From Rossellomorea sp. y25 (GTDB lineage: Bacteria > Bacillota > Bacilli > Bacillales > Bacillaceae_B): DNA of 64,000 bases. The translations under genes and the position numbers were made by a program. The notes beneath the pieces were generated by a model, which worked only from the letters and a program-made list of their open reading frames with translations, had not been told where the DNA came from and did not search any database. The DNA is taken from assembly GCF_038049935.1 (NCBI RefSeq), contig NZ_CP145886.1, positions 2,922,501-2,986,500 of the forward strand, in the 5' to 3' direction. Below are positions 1-9,970 of this stretch, piece after piece. How positions within the stretch are numbered: the first letter of the stretch is position 1; every line of letters starts with the position of its first letter.

Positions 1-468
1 GCCCTTCACATCATAAGGAGTAGATGGCATGACAATTTTCAATCCTGGTTGATTAGCGAACACAGCCTCTACCGATTGTGAATGATATAGAGCCCCGTGA
101 ACTCCTCCACCGTAAGGAGCACGAATAACCATCGGACAACTCCAATCATTATTCGAACGGTAACGTATACGTGCTGCTTCAGAAATGATTTGGTTAACTG
201 CCGGCATAATGAAATCAGCAAATTGCATTTCAGCAATTGGTCTCATACCATACATGGCAGCTCCGATTCCAACTCCAGCGATAGCCGATTCTGCAAGCGG
301 GGTATCAATGACACGCTCTTCTCCAAATTGATCATACAATCCGTGAGTCGCTTTGAATACTCCACCTTTTTTCCCGACATCTTCTCCAAGAACGAATACT
401 TTTTCATCACGTTCCATTTCTTCTCTTATTGCCATCGTTACGGCATCAATATATGAAATTACTGGCAT
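1..468 (-). CDS. bkdAB: Branched-chain 2-oxo acid dehydrogenase E1 beta subunit (partial, 3' end outside window)
   Basis: N-terminal 156 residues of the E1 beta subunit of the branched-chain 2-oxo acid (2-oxoisovalerate) dehydrogenase complex, which with E1 alpha decarboxylates the keto acids of valine, leucine and isoleucine using thiamine diphosphate. The translation has the family's GEDVGKKGGVFKAT segment near residue 28 and the PLAESAIAGVGIGAA segment near residue 59. The ATG at 466-468 is preceded by a GGGGG ribosome-binding site and lies 14 nt after the E1 alpha stop, so the two are co-translated in one operon. The reading frame runs off the left edge of the window without a stop. Confidence 0.95.
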   Translation of the reverse strand, partial: MPVISYIDAVTMAIREEMERDEKVFVLGEDVGKKGGVFKATHGLYDQFGEERVIDTPLAESAIAGVGIGAAMYGMRPIAEMQFADFIMPAVNQIISEAARIRYRSNNDWSCPMVIRAPYGGGVHGALYHSQSVEAVFANQPGLKIVMPSTPYDVKG

Positions 469-482
469 GATTGAATTCCCCC

Positions 483-1481
483 TTACTTCTCTTCTGCATA
501 AACATACTTCATCGCTGATTCTGCTTCAGCATATGGAGCATTTTCTGCATAATCCGTTGCTTCGTTCACGAGCTTCATAACACGATCATTGATTTCTTTC
601 TCAATGTCATCGTTCATAACGCCTGTTTCTTTCAGGTAAGCACCAAACGTGATGATTGGATCGTTTGTTTTCGCTTTCGCTACTTCATCTGGAGAACGAT
701 AGCTTCTGTCATCATCATCCGAGGAGTGAGGAGTTAAACGATACGAAACCGTTTCAACCAGAGTTGGCCCTTCTCCACGACGACCACGATCTGCTGCTTC
801 CTTGACAGCTTTATATACTTCGATTGGATCATTTCCATCAACCGTGATTCCCGGCATACCGTACCCAATGGCACGATCGGACACTTTCTCACATGCTAAT
901 TGCTTTTCGATTGGAACAGAAATCGCATATTTGTTGTTTTCACACATGAAAATAACAGGAAGTTTATGTACACCAGCAAAGTTTGCTCCTTCATGGAAAT
1001 CTCCCTGGTTGGACGATCCTTCCCCGAATGTCACAAACGTTACAACGTCTTTCTTCTCCATTTTCCCGGCAAGGGCGATACCAACCGCATGTGGCACTTG
1101 AGTGGTTACAGGAGATGAACCCGTTACGATATTATTTTTCTTTTGCCCAAAGTGACCAGGCATCTGACGTCCGCCCGAGTTTGGATCTTCTGCTTTCGCA
1201 AAACCTGATAACATCAATTCTTTAGCCGTCATCCCGAATGTTAATACCACTCCCATGTCACGGTAGTACGGAAGAACATAATCCTTTTCACGATCTAAAG
1301 CGAATGCAGCACCAACTTGAGCCGCTTCCTGACCTTGACATGAAATAACAAATGGGATTTTACCCGAACGGTTCAGTAACCACATACGCTCATCAATTTT
1401 TCTGGCAAGGAGCATGGTTTCATACATTTCTAATACTTTCTCATTGGAAAGTCCTAACTCTTCATGACGATTTTCTGCCAT
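483..1481 (-). CDS. bkdAA: Branched-chain 2-oxo acid dehydrogenase E1 alpha subunit
   Basis: E1 alpha subunit, 332 residues, close to the usual 330. It forms the thiamine-diphosphate heterotetramer with BkdAB. The cofactor motif is visible as GEGSSNQGD followed about 20 residues later by ENNKYA. The phosphorylation-loop-like YRLTPHSSDDD segment lies near residue 250. The start is ATG at 1481 after a strong AGGAGGT site. A gap of about 225 bp separates it from lpdV, and that gap is largely filled by a dispersed repeat, so the operon has been stretched by an insertion. Confidence 0.96.
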   Translation of the reverse strand: MAENRHEELGLSNEKVLEMYETMLLARKIDERMWLLNRSGKIPFVISCQGQEAAQVGAAFALDREKDYVLPYYRDMGVVLTFGMTAKELMLSGFAKAEDPNSGGRQMPGHFGQKKNNIVTGSSPVTTQVPHAVGIALAGKMEKKDVVTFVTFGEGSSNQGDFHEGANFAGVHKLPVIFMCENNKYAISVPIEKQLACEKVSDRAIGYGMPGITVDGNDPIEVYKAVKEAADRGRRGEGPTLVETVSYRLTPHSSDDDDRSYRSPDEVAKAKTNDPIITFGAYLKETGVMNDDIEKEINDRVMKLVNEATDYAENAPYAEAESAMKYVYAEEK

Positions 1482-1587
1482 TTTGTTTACCTCCTACACA
1501 ATCTAATGGTTGGAAAGGTAGAGAGGATCTCTACCTTATAATATTTTTTGTTGAAGACGGCCAAAAAAGCCATATACGCTTTTCTAT

Positions 1588-1706
1588 TTGTCCAGCTGCG
1601 CCTCCTTGGCCCTCGAGGTCACAATGGATAAATCCCATAAGGCAAAGTACGCCTTTTGGGATTTCCCCATTGTGCTTGTCGGGCCAGAACAGTCGGCTTC
1701 TCTTTT
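1588..1706 (-). repeat. Dispersed hairpin repeat (AAAAGCGG...GGACAA family), copy abutting lpdV stop
   Basis: A diverged copy of the repeat described under 57627-57748, read on the minus strand. It starts with AAAAG directly after the lpdV TAG stop and ends GCTGGACAA. A second 5' stub (AAAAGCG) follows after 4 nt, near 1583. Compared with other copies nearly every stem base has changed, but pairing is kept: CACAATGG pairs with CCATTGTG, AAATCCCA with TGGGATTT, and TGGCCC with GGGCCA. Confidence 0.75.
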
Positions 1707-3131
1707 CTATGAGTGAATCGCTTTTCCATCAACAGCCAATGCGGCTTCTCCGATCGCTTCTGAAAGGGATGGATGAGGGTGGATGGTGTGCGCGATTTCC
1801 CAAGGGGTTGCGTCCAATACTTTAGCAAGTCCCGCTTCTGAAATCATGTCCGTTACATGCGGACCAATCATGTGTACACCTAGAATGTCATCAGTGTCTT
1901 TGTCAGCTATAATTTTGACAAATCCATCAGATTCTCCATATACGAGTGCTTTTCCGATTGCTCTGAAGCTGAATTTACCAGTCTTCAGGTTATATCCCTT
2001 TTCTTTCGCTTCCTGCTCCGTAATCCCTACGCTTGCAATTTCGGGATTACTATAGATGCATTTTGAAATGAGGGAATAGTCAATAGGATGAGGCTTCTCA
2101 TTCGCCATATGTTCCACTGCTGTGATTCCTTCGTGAGAAGCAACGTGAGCTAATTGAAGACCACCGATGACATCTCCGATCGCGTAAATATGAGACTCTT
2201 TTGTTTGGAAGAAATCATTCACTTCAATAAAGCCTTTTTCAACTTTAATATCTGTGTTCTCTAAGCCAATGCCTTCAACATTCGCTTGTCTACCAACTGA
2301 TACAAGGATTTTTTCTGCAGTAAAGGATTTTTCTTCTCCTTTATGCTCAGCTTTAATGGTCACCTCTCCGTCCCCTTTTTCTAAGGATTCAGGAAGCACT
2401 TTTGCACTTGTCACAATTTTGACGCCTTTTTTCTTCATTAAGCGCTGCATTTCTTTAGAAATCTCATGGTCTTCGGTTGGGACGATTTTATCAGCGTATT
2501 CCACCACGGTTACCTCTACATCAAAGTCAGACAGCATGGAAGCCCACTCAATACCGATGACCCCTCCGCCGACGATGATGATCGATTTAGGAAGAGCTTC
2601 AAGTGAAAGCGCTTCATCTGAGGATAATACGTATTCTCCATCAATATCTAGTCCCGGTAATGAACGGGGTCTGGAACCTGTTGCAACGATCACATTCTTA
2701 GGGATCAACATAGCATTATCTTCCCCGTTGTTCATTTCAACCGAAATTGTCCCAGGCATCGGAGAGAAAATCGAAGGTCCTAAAATGCGTCCAAGTCCTT
2801 CAAATACATCGATCTTGCCTTGTTTCATCAAGTGTTGAACACCTTTGTGAAGCTGTTCAACGATCCCGTCTTTTCTAGATTGAACTTTTGTGAAATCTAA
2901 TTCTACCCCATTGATTTTCACACCGAAATCTTCACTGTGTTTAGCTGTAGCATATACTTCAGCACTGCGAAGAAGAGCTTTACTGGGTATACATCCTTTG
3001 TGTAAGCATGTCCCCCCCAGTTTTCCTTTTTCAACGATTGCTGTTTTTAATCCAAGTTGAGAAGCACGAATGGCGGCTACATAGCCACCTGTGCCTCCCC
3101 CTAGAATGACTAAATCATATTCTTCTGCCAA
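1707..3131 (-). CDS. lpdV: Dihydrolipoyl dehydrogenase (E3) of the branched-chain keto-acid complex
   Basis: FAD-dependent E3 component, 474 residues, that reoxidises dihydrolipoamide on E2 and passes electrons to NAD+. It begins with the FAD Rossmann motif (GGGTGGYVAA, residues 11-20), then the redox-active disulfide GGTCLHKGC near residue 39. A second NAD-binding GGGVIGIE lies near residue 188, and the C-terminal dimerisation region contains the active-site HPHPSLSE. It sits in the bkd operon between buk and bkdAA, which marks it as LpdV rather than PdhD. The stop codon touches a dispersed repeat. Confidence 0.95.
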   Translation of the reverse strand: MAEEYDLVILGGGTGGYVAAIRASQLGLKTAIVEKGKLGGTCLHKGCIPSKALLRSAEVYATAKHSEDFGVKINGVELDFTKVQSRKDGIVEQLHKGVQHLMKQGKIDVFEGLGRILGPSIFSPMPGTISVEMNNGEDNAMLIPKNVIVATGSRPRSLPGLDIDGEYVLSSDEALSLEALPKSIIIVGGGVIGIEWASMLSDFDVEVTVVEYADKIVPTEDHEISKEMQRLMKKKGVKIVTSAKVLPESLEKGDGEVTIKAEHKGEEKSFTAEKILVSVGRQANVEGIGLENTDIKVEKGFIEVNDFFQTKESHIYAIGDVIGGLQLAHVASHEGITAVEHMANEKPHPIDYSLISKCIYSNPEIASVGITEQEAKEKGYNLKTGKFSFRAIGKALVYGESDGFVKIIADKDTDDILGVHMIGPHVTDMISEAGLAKVLDATPWEIAHTIHPHPSLSEAIGEAALAVDGKAIHS

Positions 3132-3150
3132 TCTTGAGTCCTCCTTGCTC

Positions 3151-4257
3151 TTATACTCTTGCTTCTTCTTTTACATTTCCAGGGTACACCTTATAGTCTT
3201 CTTCACTTCGCAAGACCCTTAATGCCCCTTCCGCAAGAGCTTGCAGTTCATTTTCTCCTGGTTGAATCACGACATCCGCTATCCAATTGATTCGATTGCT
3301 TATCGCCTTTACAAACTCTTTACCATAAGCAAGTCCACCCGTTAGCACAATGGCGTCTACTTTACCATTAAGGACGGCACTTGCTGCCCCGATCTCTTTA
3401 GCAATTTGATATGCCATCGCATCGTACACGGCTTTGGCATTTTCATCGCCATTTTCAATCATCTTCTCTACTTTTACTGCATCGTTTGTTCCAAGATAAC
3501 CGACTAAGCCACCTTGACCAACGAGTTTCTTCATGATTTCATCACGGTAATAATCACCTGAGAAGCATAGGTCAACTAAATCACCCGCTGGAACCGTACC
3601 TGCTCTTTCAGGACTGAATGGGCCATCGCCATGTAAACCATTATTCACATCTACGACTTTCCCATTGCGGTGGGCACCGACGGTAATTCCACCACCCATA
3701 TGAGTGACGATCAGGTTTAGGTCCTCATATTTCTTTCCGAGTTCCTTTGCAACTCTTCTTGCTACCGCTTTCTGATTTAATGCATGGAAAATACTCTTTC
3801 TTTCAATGAGTGAAAACCCTGAAACCCGGGCAAGGGATTGCAGCTCGTCCACTACAACAGGGTCGACAATATAAGACGGAATGTTTAATCCAGAAGCAAT
3901 TTCAAATGCTATAATCCCACCAAGGTTTGATGCATGCTGACCTGAAAATCCTTCCTTAAGATCCTTTAGCATGTCATCATTCACTAAGTAGGTGCCGCCT
4001 TCTATCGGTCTAAGAAGGCCTCCACGGCCACAAACAGCACTTAGCTTTGAAATGTTGATCCCTTCTTCATCTAACGTTTGAAGAATGGTATCCTTTCTGA
4101 ATTCATACTGATCAATGATAGTTGGAAATTCATTAATCTTGTCTGTATCATGACGAATTGTCTTTTCAAAGATAGATCGATCATCATCGAAAACACCAAT
4201 TTTGGTCGATGTCGATCCAGGGTTAATGACTAATATTCGATGTTTGTTTTCTTGCAC
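3151..4257 (-). CDS. buk: Branched-chain fatty-acid / butyrate kinase
   Basis: ASKHA-fold acyl kinase (368 residues) that makes ATP from butyryl- or branched acyl-phosphate, working after Ptb. Phosphate-binding segments [12 protein letters not shown] at the N terminus and VTHMGGGI near residue 200 are present. The frame opens upstream at an ATG (4272), but the GGAGGT ribosome-binding site at 4265-4270 overlaps that ATG. The GTG at 4257, 7 nt downstream of the site, is therefore the better start. The neighbours bcd, ptb and lpdV confirm the pathway. Confidence 0.93.
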   Translation of the reverse strand: MQENKHRILVINPGSTSTKIGVFDDDRSIFEKTIRHDTDKINEFPTIIDQYEFRKDTILQTLDEEGINISKLSAVCGRGGLLRPIEGGTYLVNDDMLKDLKEGFSGQHASNLGGIIAFEIASGLNIPSYIVDPVVVDELQSLARVSGFSLIERKSIFHALNQKAVARRVAKELGKKYEDLNLIVTHMGGGITVGAHRNGKVVDVNNGLHGDGPFSPERAGTVPAGDLVDLCFSGDYYRDEIMKKLVGQGGLVGYLGTNDAVKVEKMIENGDENAKAVYDAMAYQIAKEIGAASAVLNGKVDAIVLTGGLAYGKEFVKAISNRINWIADVVIQPGENELQALAEGALRVLRSEEDYKVYPGNVKEEARV

Positions 4258-4408
4258 TGTTGTTACCTCCATTTGGGTAGCTGTTATTATTATGTTTGTA
4301 CGTAGAATTTTTCCCCTATGATAGATAACCCCTTAATCTGTTCGATGTTCGTATTAACAGGGAAGAAACGCTCTACTCTTGTTAGAAATAAAGCGTTTTT
4401 TCTTCTAA

Positions 4409-5506
4409 TTATCCACGTCTGCTTAAAATATGTTGGCCGTTTTGTAAGAACTGGCTTCTTGAACGGCGCATTTTCTCGATTCTTTCTTCGGCCATACGAT
4501 CAGCTGCTACGTAAGTTGGAACATTATCACGTTTAGCGATTTCTATTACTCGCTCCACGTTGTTATAAACTTGCTCCACTTTCTTCATGGCTCTTTCACT
4601 ATTGTAGCCGTATAATTCATCCGCTACGTTGATGACCCCACCCGCATTGATGACATAGTCAGGTGCATAAACGATGCCCATTTCATGGATAGCGTCACCA
4701 TGACGAGTTTCTTTCAATTGGTTATTCGCAGCTCCAGCAATGACTTTTGCTTTAAGCTGTGGAATGGTTTCATCGTTAATGATTGCTCCTAGAGCACATG
4801 GGGCAAAGATGTCACAGTCAACTCCATAAATATCGTTGATGTCAACAGCTTTTGCTCCAAATTCATCTACTGCACGCTGAACCGCTTCTTTATTGATATC
4901 TGTTACGATCAGGTTCGCTCCTTCTTCGTGAAGGTGACGACACATATTGTAAGCAACATTTCCGATTCCTTGAACGGCGATCGTTTTTCCTTCAAGTGAA
5001 TCTGTTCCGAATGCCTCTTTCGCTGCCGCTTTAATCCCTCGGTATACGCCGTACGCAGTTACTGGAGATGGGTTACCTGAAGATCCAAACGCTGGTGAAA
5101 TACCTGTAACATAATCTGTTTCTTCATGGATCAAGTCCATATCAGCAACTGTTGTCCCCACATCTTCAGCCGTAATATAACGACCGTTCAGTCCTTGAAT
5201 GTAGCGACCAAATGCACGGAACATTTCTTCATTCTTATCTTTGCGAGGGTCACCGATAATGACCGTTTTCCCTCCACCTAAATTAAGACCTGCTGCAGCA
5301 TTCTTGTACGTCATACCGCGTGCAAGGCGAAGCGCATCTTCAATCGCCGCTTCTTCGGATTCATATGTCCACATACGAGTCCCACCAAGTGCAGGTCCAA
5401 GTGTAGTATCATGAATCGCAATGATTGCTTTCAAACCTGATGATTCATCTTGACAGAATACCAATTGCTCATAATCATATTGTTCCATATAGCTAAAAAT
5501 TTTCAT
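4409..5506 (-). CDS. bcd: Leucine (branched-chain amino acid) dehydrogenase
   Basis: NAD-dependent oxidative deamination of leucine, valine and isoleucine to the keto acids used by the Bkd complex. The 365-residue protein shows the Glu/Leu/Phe/Val dehydrogenase glycine-rich [11 protein letters not shown] segment around the catalytic lysine and the NAD-binding [10 protein letters not shown] fingerprint near residue 180. Two in-frame ATGs lie 6 nt apart. The GGGGGA site spaces better to the second (5506), which also matches the family's usual N terminus. It lies between ptb and buk in the operon. Confidence 0.95.
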   Translation of the reverse strand: MKIFSYMEQYDYEQLVFCQDESSGLKAIIAIHDTTLGPALGGTRMWTYESEEAAIEDALRLARGMTYKNAAAGLNLGGGKTVIIGDPRKDKNEEMFRAFGRYIQGLNGRYITAEDVGTTVADMDLIHEETDYVTGISPAFGSSGNPSPVTAYGVYRGIKAAAKEAFGTDSLEGKTIAVQGIGNVAYNMCRHLHEEGANLIVTDINKEAVQRAVDEFGAKAVDINDIYGVDCDIFAPCALGAIINDETIPQLKAKVIAGAANNQLKETRHGDAIHEMGIVYAPDYVINAGGVINVADELYGYNSERAMKKVEQVYNNVERVIEIAKRDNVPTYVAADRMAEERIEKMRRSRSQFLQNGQHILSRRG

Positions 5507-5548
5507 TTTCATTTCCCCCTAAAGTCTTATATGTTTTGATTTGTATCA

Positions 5549-6457
5549 CTAATTATTTGAAGCAGAGCATATAGCCAGTGCCAGTGAATATAATTTACTT
5601 TCTGCACTGTCGGCTCTGGATGTTAATACGATTGGTGCTTTTGCTCCAGCGATCACAGCCCCTACTTTCGCTTTTGCAAAATAGATCAGGGACTTGTAAA
5701 GAGCATTGCCTGTTTCGATGTTTGGAACGAGAAGGATATCCGCTTGTCCTGCGACTTCACTTTCAATCCCTTTATGTTCAGCAGCGTGGTGTGAAACTGC
5801 ATTATCCAAGGCTAATGGACCATCCACGGCACAATTTCGGATCTGACCTCTTTGATTCATCATCGTAAGAGAAGCAGCATCAACTGTTGCCTGCATAGAA
5901 GGATTCACTACTTCAACTGCCGCTATTGGAGCTACTTTTGGATGGAAAACACCGATCGAACGGGCAATCTCGACGGCATTTTCAATAATTTGCGCTTTTT
6001 GCTGGAGATCAGGTGCAATATTCATCGCTGCATCCGTAATAAATGTCAGTCTATCAAACCCTTCCACCTCAAAAGCTGCTACATGTGATAAAACATTGCC
6101 TGTGCGGAGACCCCACTCTTTATTCAATACTGCTTTTAAAATAACAGCAGTAGGGACATTCCCTTTCATCAGGGCACCTGCTTCATTTTCCTTCACAGCC
6201 TTTACAGCCAGTTCGGCTGATTTCTGCGGCGAAAATGCATGCTTGATTTTAATGCTGCTGTGAGATCGAAGTTGCGGTGCGACCTCTTCTATAAGAGAGA
6301 TGATTTCTTCTTTATCGCCAAAAAGTAAAAATTTGGCCATATCTTTTTCAACTGCCATAGCGACAGCCCCAAGGACTTCTTTATCTTCTGCAGCAGCAAC
6401 CGCTACAGTGGAATTTTCTATCTGGGTTGCTTTTTCCACCAAAGATTGTAGATTCAT
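5549..6457 (-). CDS. ptb: Phosphate butyryl/acyl transferase
   Basis: 302-residue phosphotransacylase-family enzyme that exchanges CoA of butyryl- or branched acyl-CoA for phosphate, feeding Buk. Recognised by the family segments ALMKGNVPTAVILKAVL near residue 95 and ITDAAMNIAPDLQQKA near residue 140. It is the first gene of the bkd operon and lies 60 bp downstream of the sigma-54 promoter at 6509-6525, so it is expected to be expressed only when BkdR is active. Confidence 0.93.
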   Translation of the reverse strand: MNLQSLVEKATQIENSTVAVAAAEDKEVLGAVAMAVEKDMAKFLLFGDKEEIISLIEEVAPQLRSHSSIKIKHAFSPQKSAELAVKAVKENEAGALMKGNVPTAVILKAVLNKEWGLRTGNVLSHVAAFEVEGFDRLTFITDAAMNIAPDLQQKAQIIENAVEIARSIGVFHPKVAPIAAVEVVNPSMQATVDAASLTMMNQRGQIRNCAVDGPLALDNAVSHHAAEHKGIESEVAGQADILLVPNIETGNALYKSLIYFAKAKVGAVIAGAKAPIVLTSRADSAESKLYSLALAICSASNN

Positions 6458-6508
6458 GTATGTCGTTTCAACCCCTTTTTTCTGTTATTATGTTCCCACA
6501 AAACCTCT

Positions 6509-6525
6509 TGCAAGAACCGTGCCAA
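6509..6525 (-). promoter_or_regulatory. Sigma-54 (SigL) promoter of the ptb-bcd-buk-lpdV-bkd operon
   Basis: On the minus strand the sequence reads TTGGCAC-N5-TTGCA, a full match to the -24 (TGGCAC) and -12 (TTGCA) elements. The predicted start site is about 6498, roughly 40 nt before ptb. The activator gene bkdR, which has a sigma-54 AAA+ domain, lies immediately upstream, so its upstream activating sites must lie in or just before the 3' end of bkdR. Confidence 0.9.
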
Positions 6526-6592
6526 CTTCCAATATACTGAAAACGCTTTATTCGATCATGTTGTTCATGCAATATTTTTCATACCACGCAAA

Positions 6593-8665
6593 TTATTTCA
6601 TGCTAATTATTTCAATGTTATATTTTTCAATTTTATAATACAAGTTTCGAACAGACACATTTAATGCTTTGGCAGTTGCTGTTTTATTACCATTATTCTG
6701 CTCCAAAACCCTTTGGATTATATTTTTTTCATATTGTTCCACTTGCGTTGCAAGGTCCTTAACGGTGCCCTCCGTCTCATAAGGAACTTCTTTAACAAGG
6801 GTTTTAGACGTATTTTCCAGTTGAGGTAAATGCTTGATGTCTATCTTCACTTCGTTGTAATTCATAAAGATAATGGCCCTTCCCAATACATTTTCAAGCT
6901 CTCTTACATTACCCGGCCAATGATAATTCATTAAGTTATTCATTGCTTGCTCTGTTACCCCTTCAACATTTCTACCGTAATCCTGATTGATCTTCGTAAT
7001 AAGGGTTTCGGCAATGCGGGGAATATCTGATTTACGATGTCTTAGTGGCGGAATCTGAATGGGCATTCGATTGAGCCTATAGTAAAGATCTTCTCTGAAT
7101 GAGCCGTCAGCGATTCCTTTTTCCAGATTCACATTTGTCGCTGCAATGACCCTGACGTTAATCTGGATGGATTTTGTCCCCCCCACACGAACGATCTCGT
7201 TTTCCTGCAGGACCCTCAGTAACTTAGCTTGAGTATTGGCACTCAATTCTCCAATTTCATCAAGAAAGATACTTCCATTATTCGCTTCTTCAAACAAACC
7301 TCGCTTACCTCCCCGCTTCGCTCCTGAAAATGCACCTTCTTCATAACCAAATAATTCACTTTCCAATAAGTTCTCTGATAGTGCGGCACAATTGACCCGC
7401 AGGAATTTGTTGAACTTTCGATTACTCGCATTATGTATAGCGTGTGCAAATAATTCTTTCCCTGTACCGGATTCACCCCTGAGAAGAACTGTGGCAGGCG
7501 TTTTTGCCCCTAATTTAGCTTGTTCTACCGCAATCATCATTTCCTCTGAATCCCCTATGATGTCTTCAAACATATACTTCGCTTCAAGAGTGCGAATAAT
7601 TCTTCTGGCCCGATCCAACTCCTGAGTAAGTGACTGAATCTCGGACATATCATGAATGACGCCTACACTCCCCTTGAGTTTACCATTCACGATAATAGGA
7701 GCTACATTAACAATAACTTCTTTTCGCTTCGGACCTACCCGCATCCTCGTTCCCCTGATGGCTCTTCTTGTTTGCAAGACTTTCAAGTGGATACTCTCTC
7801 CTTCAGAAATGTCTGCCGTTGCCGGTTTTCCAATTACTTCTTGTTGGGAGAGTCCTGTGATTCTTGTATAAGCAGGGTTTATTAATATCCCCTTCCCTTC
7901 TTCGTCGACTACTGAGATTGCATCATCACTGGAATGAATGATGGCTTCAAGCATCGTTTGAATTTCTTTAAGATTCGTTATTTCCTCTGCAAGATTCACG
8001 ACTTCCGTGATATCTTTAAATACAGAAAAAGCTCCGATAATTTCATCATTGTCCGTAATCATTGGAATACGATTGGAAATGATTTTCAGCCCATTGTCCA
8101 AAACAACTTCCTGATGAATTTCAGTTCGTCTGGTTTCAATCGTGGTGGTTAATTTACTCTCTGGAATCACATCAGAAATATGCAGCCCCATTACGTCTTC
8201 CTGGTCCTTACCGATCATTCTTTCTGCACTTTTATTGAAGAGCATCACATTTCCCTGGTCGTCTATTCCGACCATACCATCATCAGTAGAGTTAAAAATG
8301 AGGTCTCTTTTAAAGGATTCACTTGTTAATTGATGGATGAGATCTTCCTTCTCTTCCAGAAGCTTTGAAATAAGAAAGGCAACACTGCCTGGAATAATAA
8401 CGGTGTTCTTCCCCCGCCTATCTCTTATATTTTCAAACACTTTTTGTTCACCGGTCACTTCAATGACGATATCAACAGAATCGTTCAGGAATTGTCGCCA
8501 ATCAGTACCAACCGGTATCCCCAGCTCTTTAGCCAACAACATCCCTGAAGCGTTTTCATTTAGGTCTACAACTGCGATCACTTTCATGACGGAAGCTTCG
8601 TGGAGGATTTTCAAGATGGCTGTTCCACCCTTACCCCCGCCGACAATTAGAACCTCTTGCAACAT
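6593..8665 (-). CDS. bkdR: Sigma-54-dependent transcriptional activator of branched-chain amino-acid catabolism
   Basis: 690-residue enhancer-binding protein. Order of parts: an N-terminal nucleotide-binding-like segment ([10 protein letters not shown], residues 5-14), a first PAS domain about 120-230, a second PAS about 245-350, and a sigma-54 AAA+ domain with Walker A GESGTGKE near residue 408, Walker [10 protein letters not shown] and R-finger region. A Fis-type helix-turn-helix ([20 protein letters not shown]) ends the protein. The sigma-54 contact loop reads GAFSGA instead of the usual GAFTGA. The target promoter is directly downstream. Start ATG at 8665 after GGGGTG. Confidence 0.94.
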   Translation of the reverse strand: MLQEVLIVGGGKGGTAILKILHEASVMKVIAVVDLNENASGMLLAKELGIPVGTDWRQFLNDSVDIVIEVTGEQKVFENIRDRRGKNTVIIPGSVAFLISKLLEEKEDLIHQLTSESFKRDLIFNSTDDGMVGIDDQGNVMLFNKSAERMIGKDQEDVMGLHISDVIPESKLTTTIETRRTEIHQEVVLDNGLKIISNRIPMITDNDEIIGAFSVFKDITEVVNLAEEITNLKEIQTMLEAIIHSSDDAISVVDEEGKGILINPAYTRITGLSQQEVIGKPATADISEGESIHLKVLQTRRAIRGTRMRVGPKRKEVIVNVAPIIVNGKLKGSVGVIHDMSEIQSLTQELDRARRIIRTLEAKYMFEDIIGDSEEMMIAVEQAKLGAKTPATVLLRGESGTGKELFAHAIHNASNRKFNKFLRVNCAALSENLLESELFGYEEGAFSGAKRGGKRGLFEEANNGSIFLDEIGELSANTQAKLLRVLQENEIVRVGGTKSIQINVRVIAATNVNLEKGIADGSFREDLYYRLNRMPIQIPPLRHRKSDIPRIAETLITKINQDYGRNVEGVTEQAMNNLMNYHWPGNVRELENVLGRAIIFMNYNEVKIDIKHLPQLENTSKTLVKEVPYETEGTVKDLATQVEQYEKNIIQRVLEQNNGNKTATAKALNVSVRNLYYKIEKYNIEIISMK

Positions 8666-8795
8666 TTTTCACCCCGATTATCGATACCTGCAATTTTTTT
8701 CACAAACATAATGTTACACTACTTTTCGAAACTTGACAATTTTCTAGTTGGAGTTAGAATTTTAGTATGGAAACGAAAAAGGAGTTATGCACCTC

Positions 8796-9035
8796 ATGGT
8801 CCGTCTAATTGCCCTTATTATTATGTTGATTCCCGGCGCACTCGCTGCTCTAGGGATTAAATTGATGAGAGATATGTTATTTGGCATTCTGCAGCCTCCC
8901 ATACCTTATTTATGGTTGCAATTTGTCATAGGATTAGTATTCTTTATATGCGGTCTCGGTTTTATCGCAGGATTTGTTCTACACCGAGATCGGAAGCGGA
9001 ATAAAGTACAGTCCCGATTCAACAAAAAAGGCTAG
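8796..9035 (+). CDS. yqzF: DUF2627 small membrane protein (YqzF)
   Basis: 79-residue protein with two predicted membrane segments (about residues 3-22 and 36-58) and a basic C-terminal tail. It matches the Bacillus YqzF/DUF2627 family, whose function is unknown. AAGGAG lies only 2 nt before the first ATG (8787) but 11 nt before the ATG at 8796, which also gives the family-like start MVRLIAL. It diverges from bkdR and converges on the GDPD gene. Its last residues KKG-stop are encoded by the terminator stem. Confidence 0.85.
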   Translation: MVRLIALIIMLIPGALAALGIKLMRDMLFGILQPPIPYLWLQFVIGLVFFICGLGFIAGFVLHRDRKRNKVQSRFNKKG

Positions 9036-9062
9036 CGCTTATGTATGCGCTAGCCTTTTTTA
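9024..9062. terminator. Bidirectional terminator shared by yqzF and the GDPD gene
   Basis: GGCTAGCGC and GCGCTAGCC arms with A-runs and T-runs on both sides. The stem contains the stop codons of both convergent genes, so each protein ends in Lys-Lys-Gly from the same palindrome. Confidence 0.9.
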
Positions 9063-9784
9063 CTTTCTCTCAGCTTCCATGCCTTTTCAGGATAGTCCGT
9101 TACAAATGCAGTGCAACCTACATTCAGTAATCTCTCCATTTGTTCCACTTTATTCACCGTGTAAGGCCTGACACAAATCCCGTTTTTCATCGATTCAATT
9201 ATGATTTCATCCTTGACTGCCTTCAGGTTGGGGTGTATCGCTTTCGCCCTTAGAGATTGGGCATAAATCCAAGGCATGAATAACCCTGATGAGTATAGTG
9301 GGGCAATCTCGATTGCAGGCTCCAATCGGTAGCACGCTACAATCGAGTAATGATTAAATGAAGAGATAATGATACGATCTTCAAATCCAAACTCCCTAAT
9401 CAAACCGATCACTTTTTCTTCTAAGCCCTGATAGTCCATAATACTGTTTTTCAACTCAATATTACAAAGTAAGTCATTGCTCTTTAACCACTGAAATACC
9501 TCTCTCAATGAAGGCACACGATTTTTTTTAAACAACTTACTTTTAAATTTATAATTCGCTTGCAGTTTTTGAATTTCCTTAAGCGTATAGTCTTTGACGA
9601 ACCCTTTCCCATTCGTGGTGCGATCAACCGTTTCATCATGAATCACGATGATTTCTCCGTCCTTCGTCAGCTGAACATCTAATTCAATACCGTCTGCCCT
9701 CACTCTTTCAGCTTCATAAAACGCCTCCATTGTGTTTTCCGGATGAGTCCCGGCTGAGCCACGGTGTGCAAAGATTAGTGACAT
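9050..9784 (-). CDS. yqiK: Glycerophosphodiester phosphodiesterase family protein (YqiK-like)
   Basis: 244-residue cytosolic GDPD-family enzyme, expected to hydrolyse glycerophosphodiesters to glycerol-3-phosphate and an alcohol. It has no signal peptide. The catalytic signature is complete: HRG at residues 7-9, ENT near 17, GIELDV near 33 and the second catalytic His in VIHDE near residue 48. Gene order next to yqzF, bkdR and spo0A matches yqiK of B. subtilis, and the mmg/prp genes that lie between yqiK and bkdR there are absent here. Confidence 0.9.
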   Translation of the reverse strand: MSLIFAHRGSAGTHPENTMEAFYEAERVRADGIELDVQLTKDGEIIVIHDETVDRTTNGKGFVKDYTLKEIQKLQANYKFKSKLFKKNRVPSLREVFQWLKSNDLLCNIELKNSIMDYQGLEEKVIGLIREFGFEDRIIISSFNHYSIVACYRLEPAIEIAPLYSSGLFMPWIYAQSLRAKAIHPNLKAVKDEIIIESMKNGICVRPYTVNKVEQMERLLNVGCTAFVTDYPEKAWKLRESKKG

Positions 9785-9910
9785 GAGCGCACTCCCTTTT
9801 CTTTAGGTAAGATCCAATCCTGTATGTACATTCTTTAGCGACCCTTATGAATGTTTGTCTACTCATATTATATACTTATTTTAAATCTCCTCAAAGGATG
9901 AAACCTTTTC

Positions 9911-9941
9911 AAAAAAAAATCCTGAGTTTCTCAGGATTTTT
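9911..9941 (-). terminator. Terminator of the small 61-aa gene
   Basis: AATCCTGAG and CTCAGGATT arms with a 3-nt loop, followed on the minus strand by a T-run. It lies 30 nt after the stop at 9971. Confidence 0.85.
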
Positions 9942-9970
9942 CCGATTTACCCGTCAAGGGTGTCATCTTA

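Noticed and set aside
1352..1825. 157-codon plus-strand ORF across the bkdAA-lpdV gap
   Set aside because: It is a shadow of two strong minus-strand genes and of a hairpin repeat, without a ribosome-binding site.
6538..6551. Catabolite-response (cre) site TGAAAACGCTTTAT near the bkd promoter
   Set aside because: The last two consensus bases fail and the sequence is AT-rich enough for chance. Not listed as a feature.
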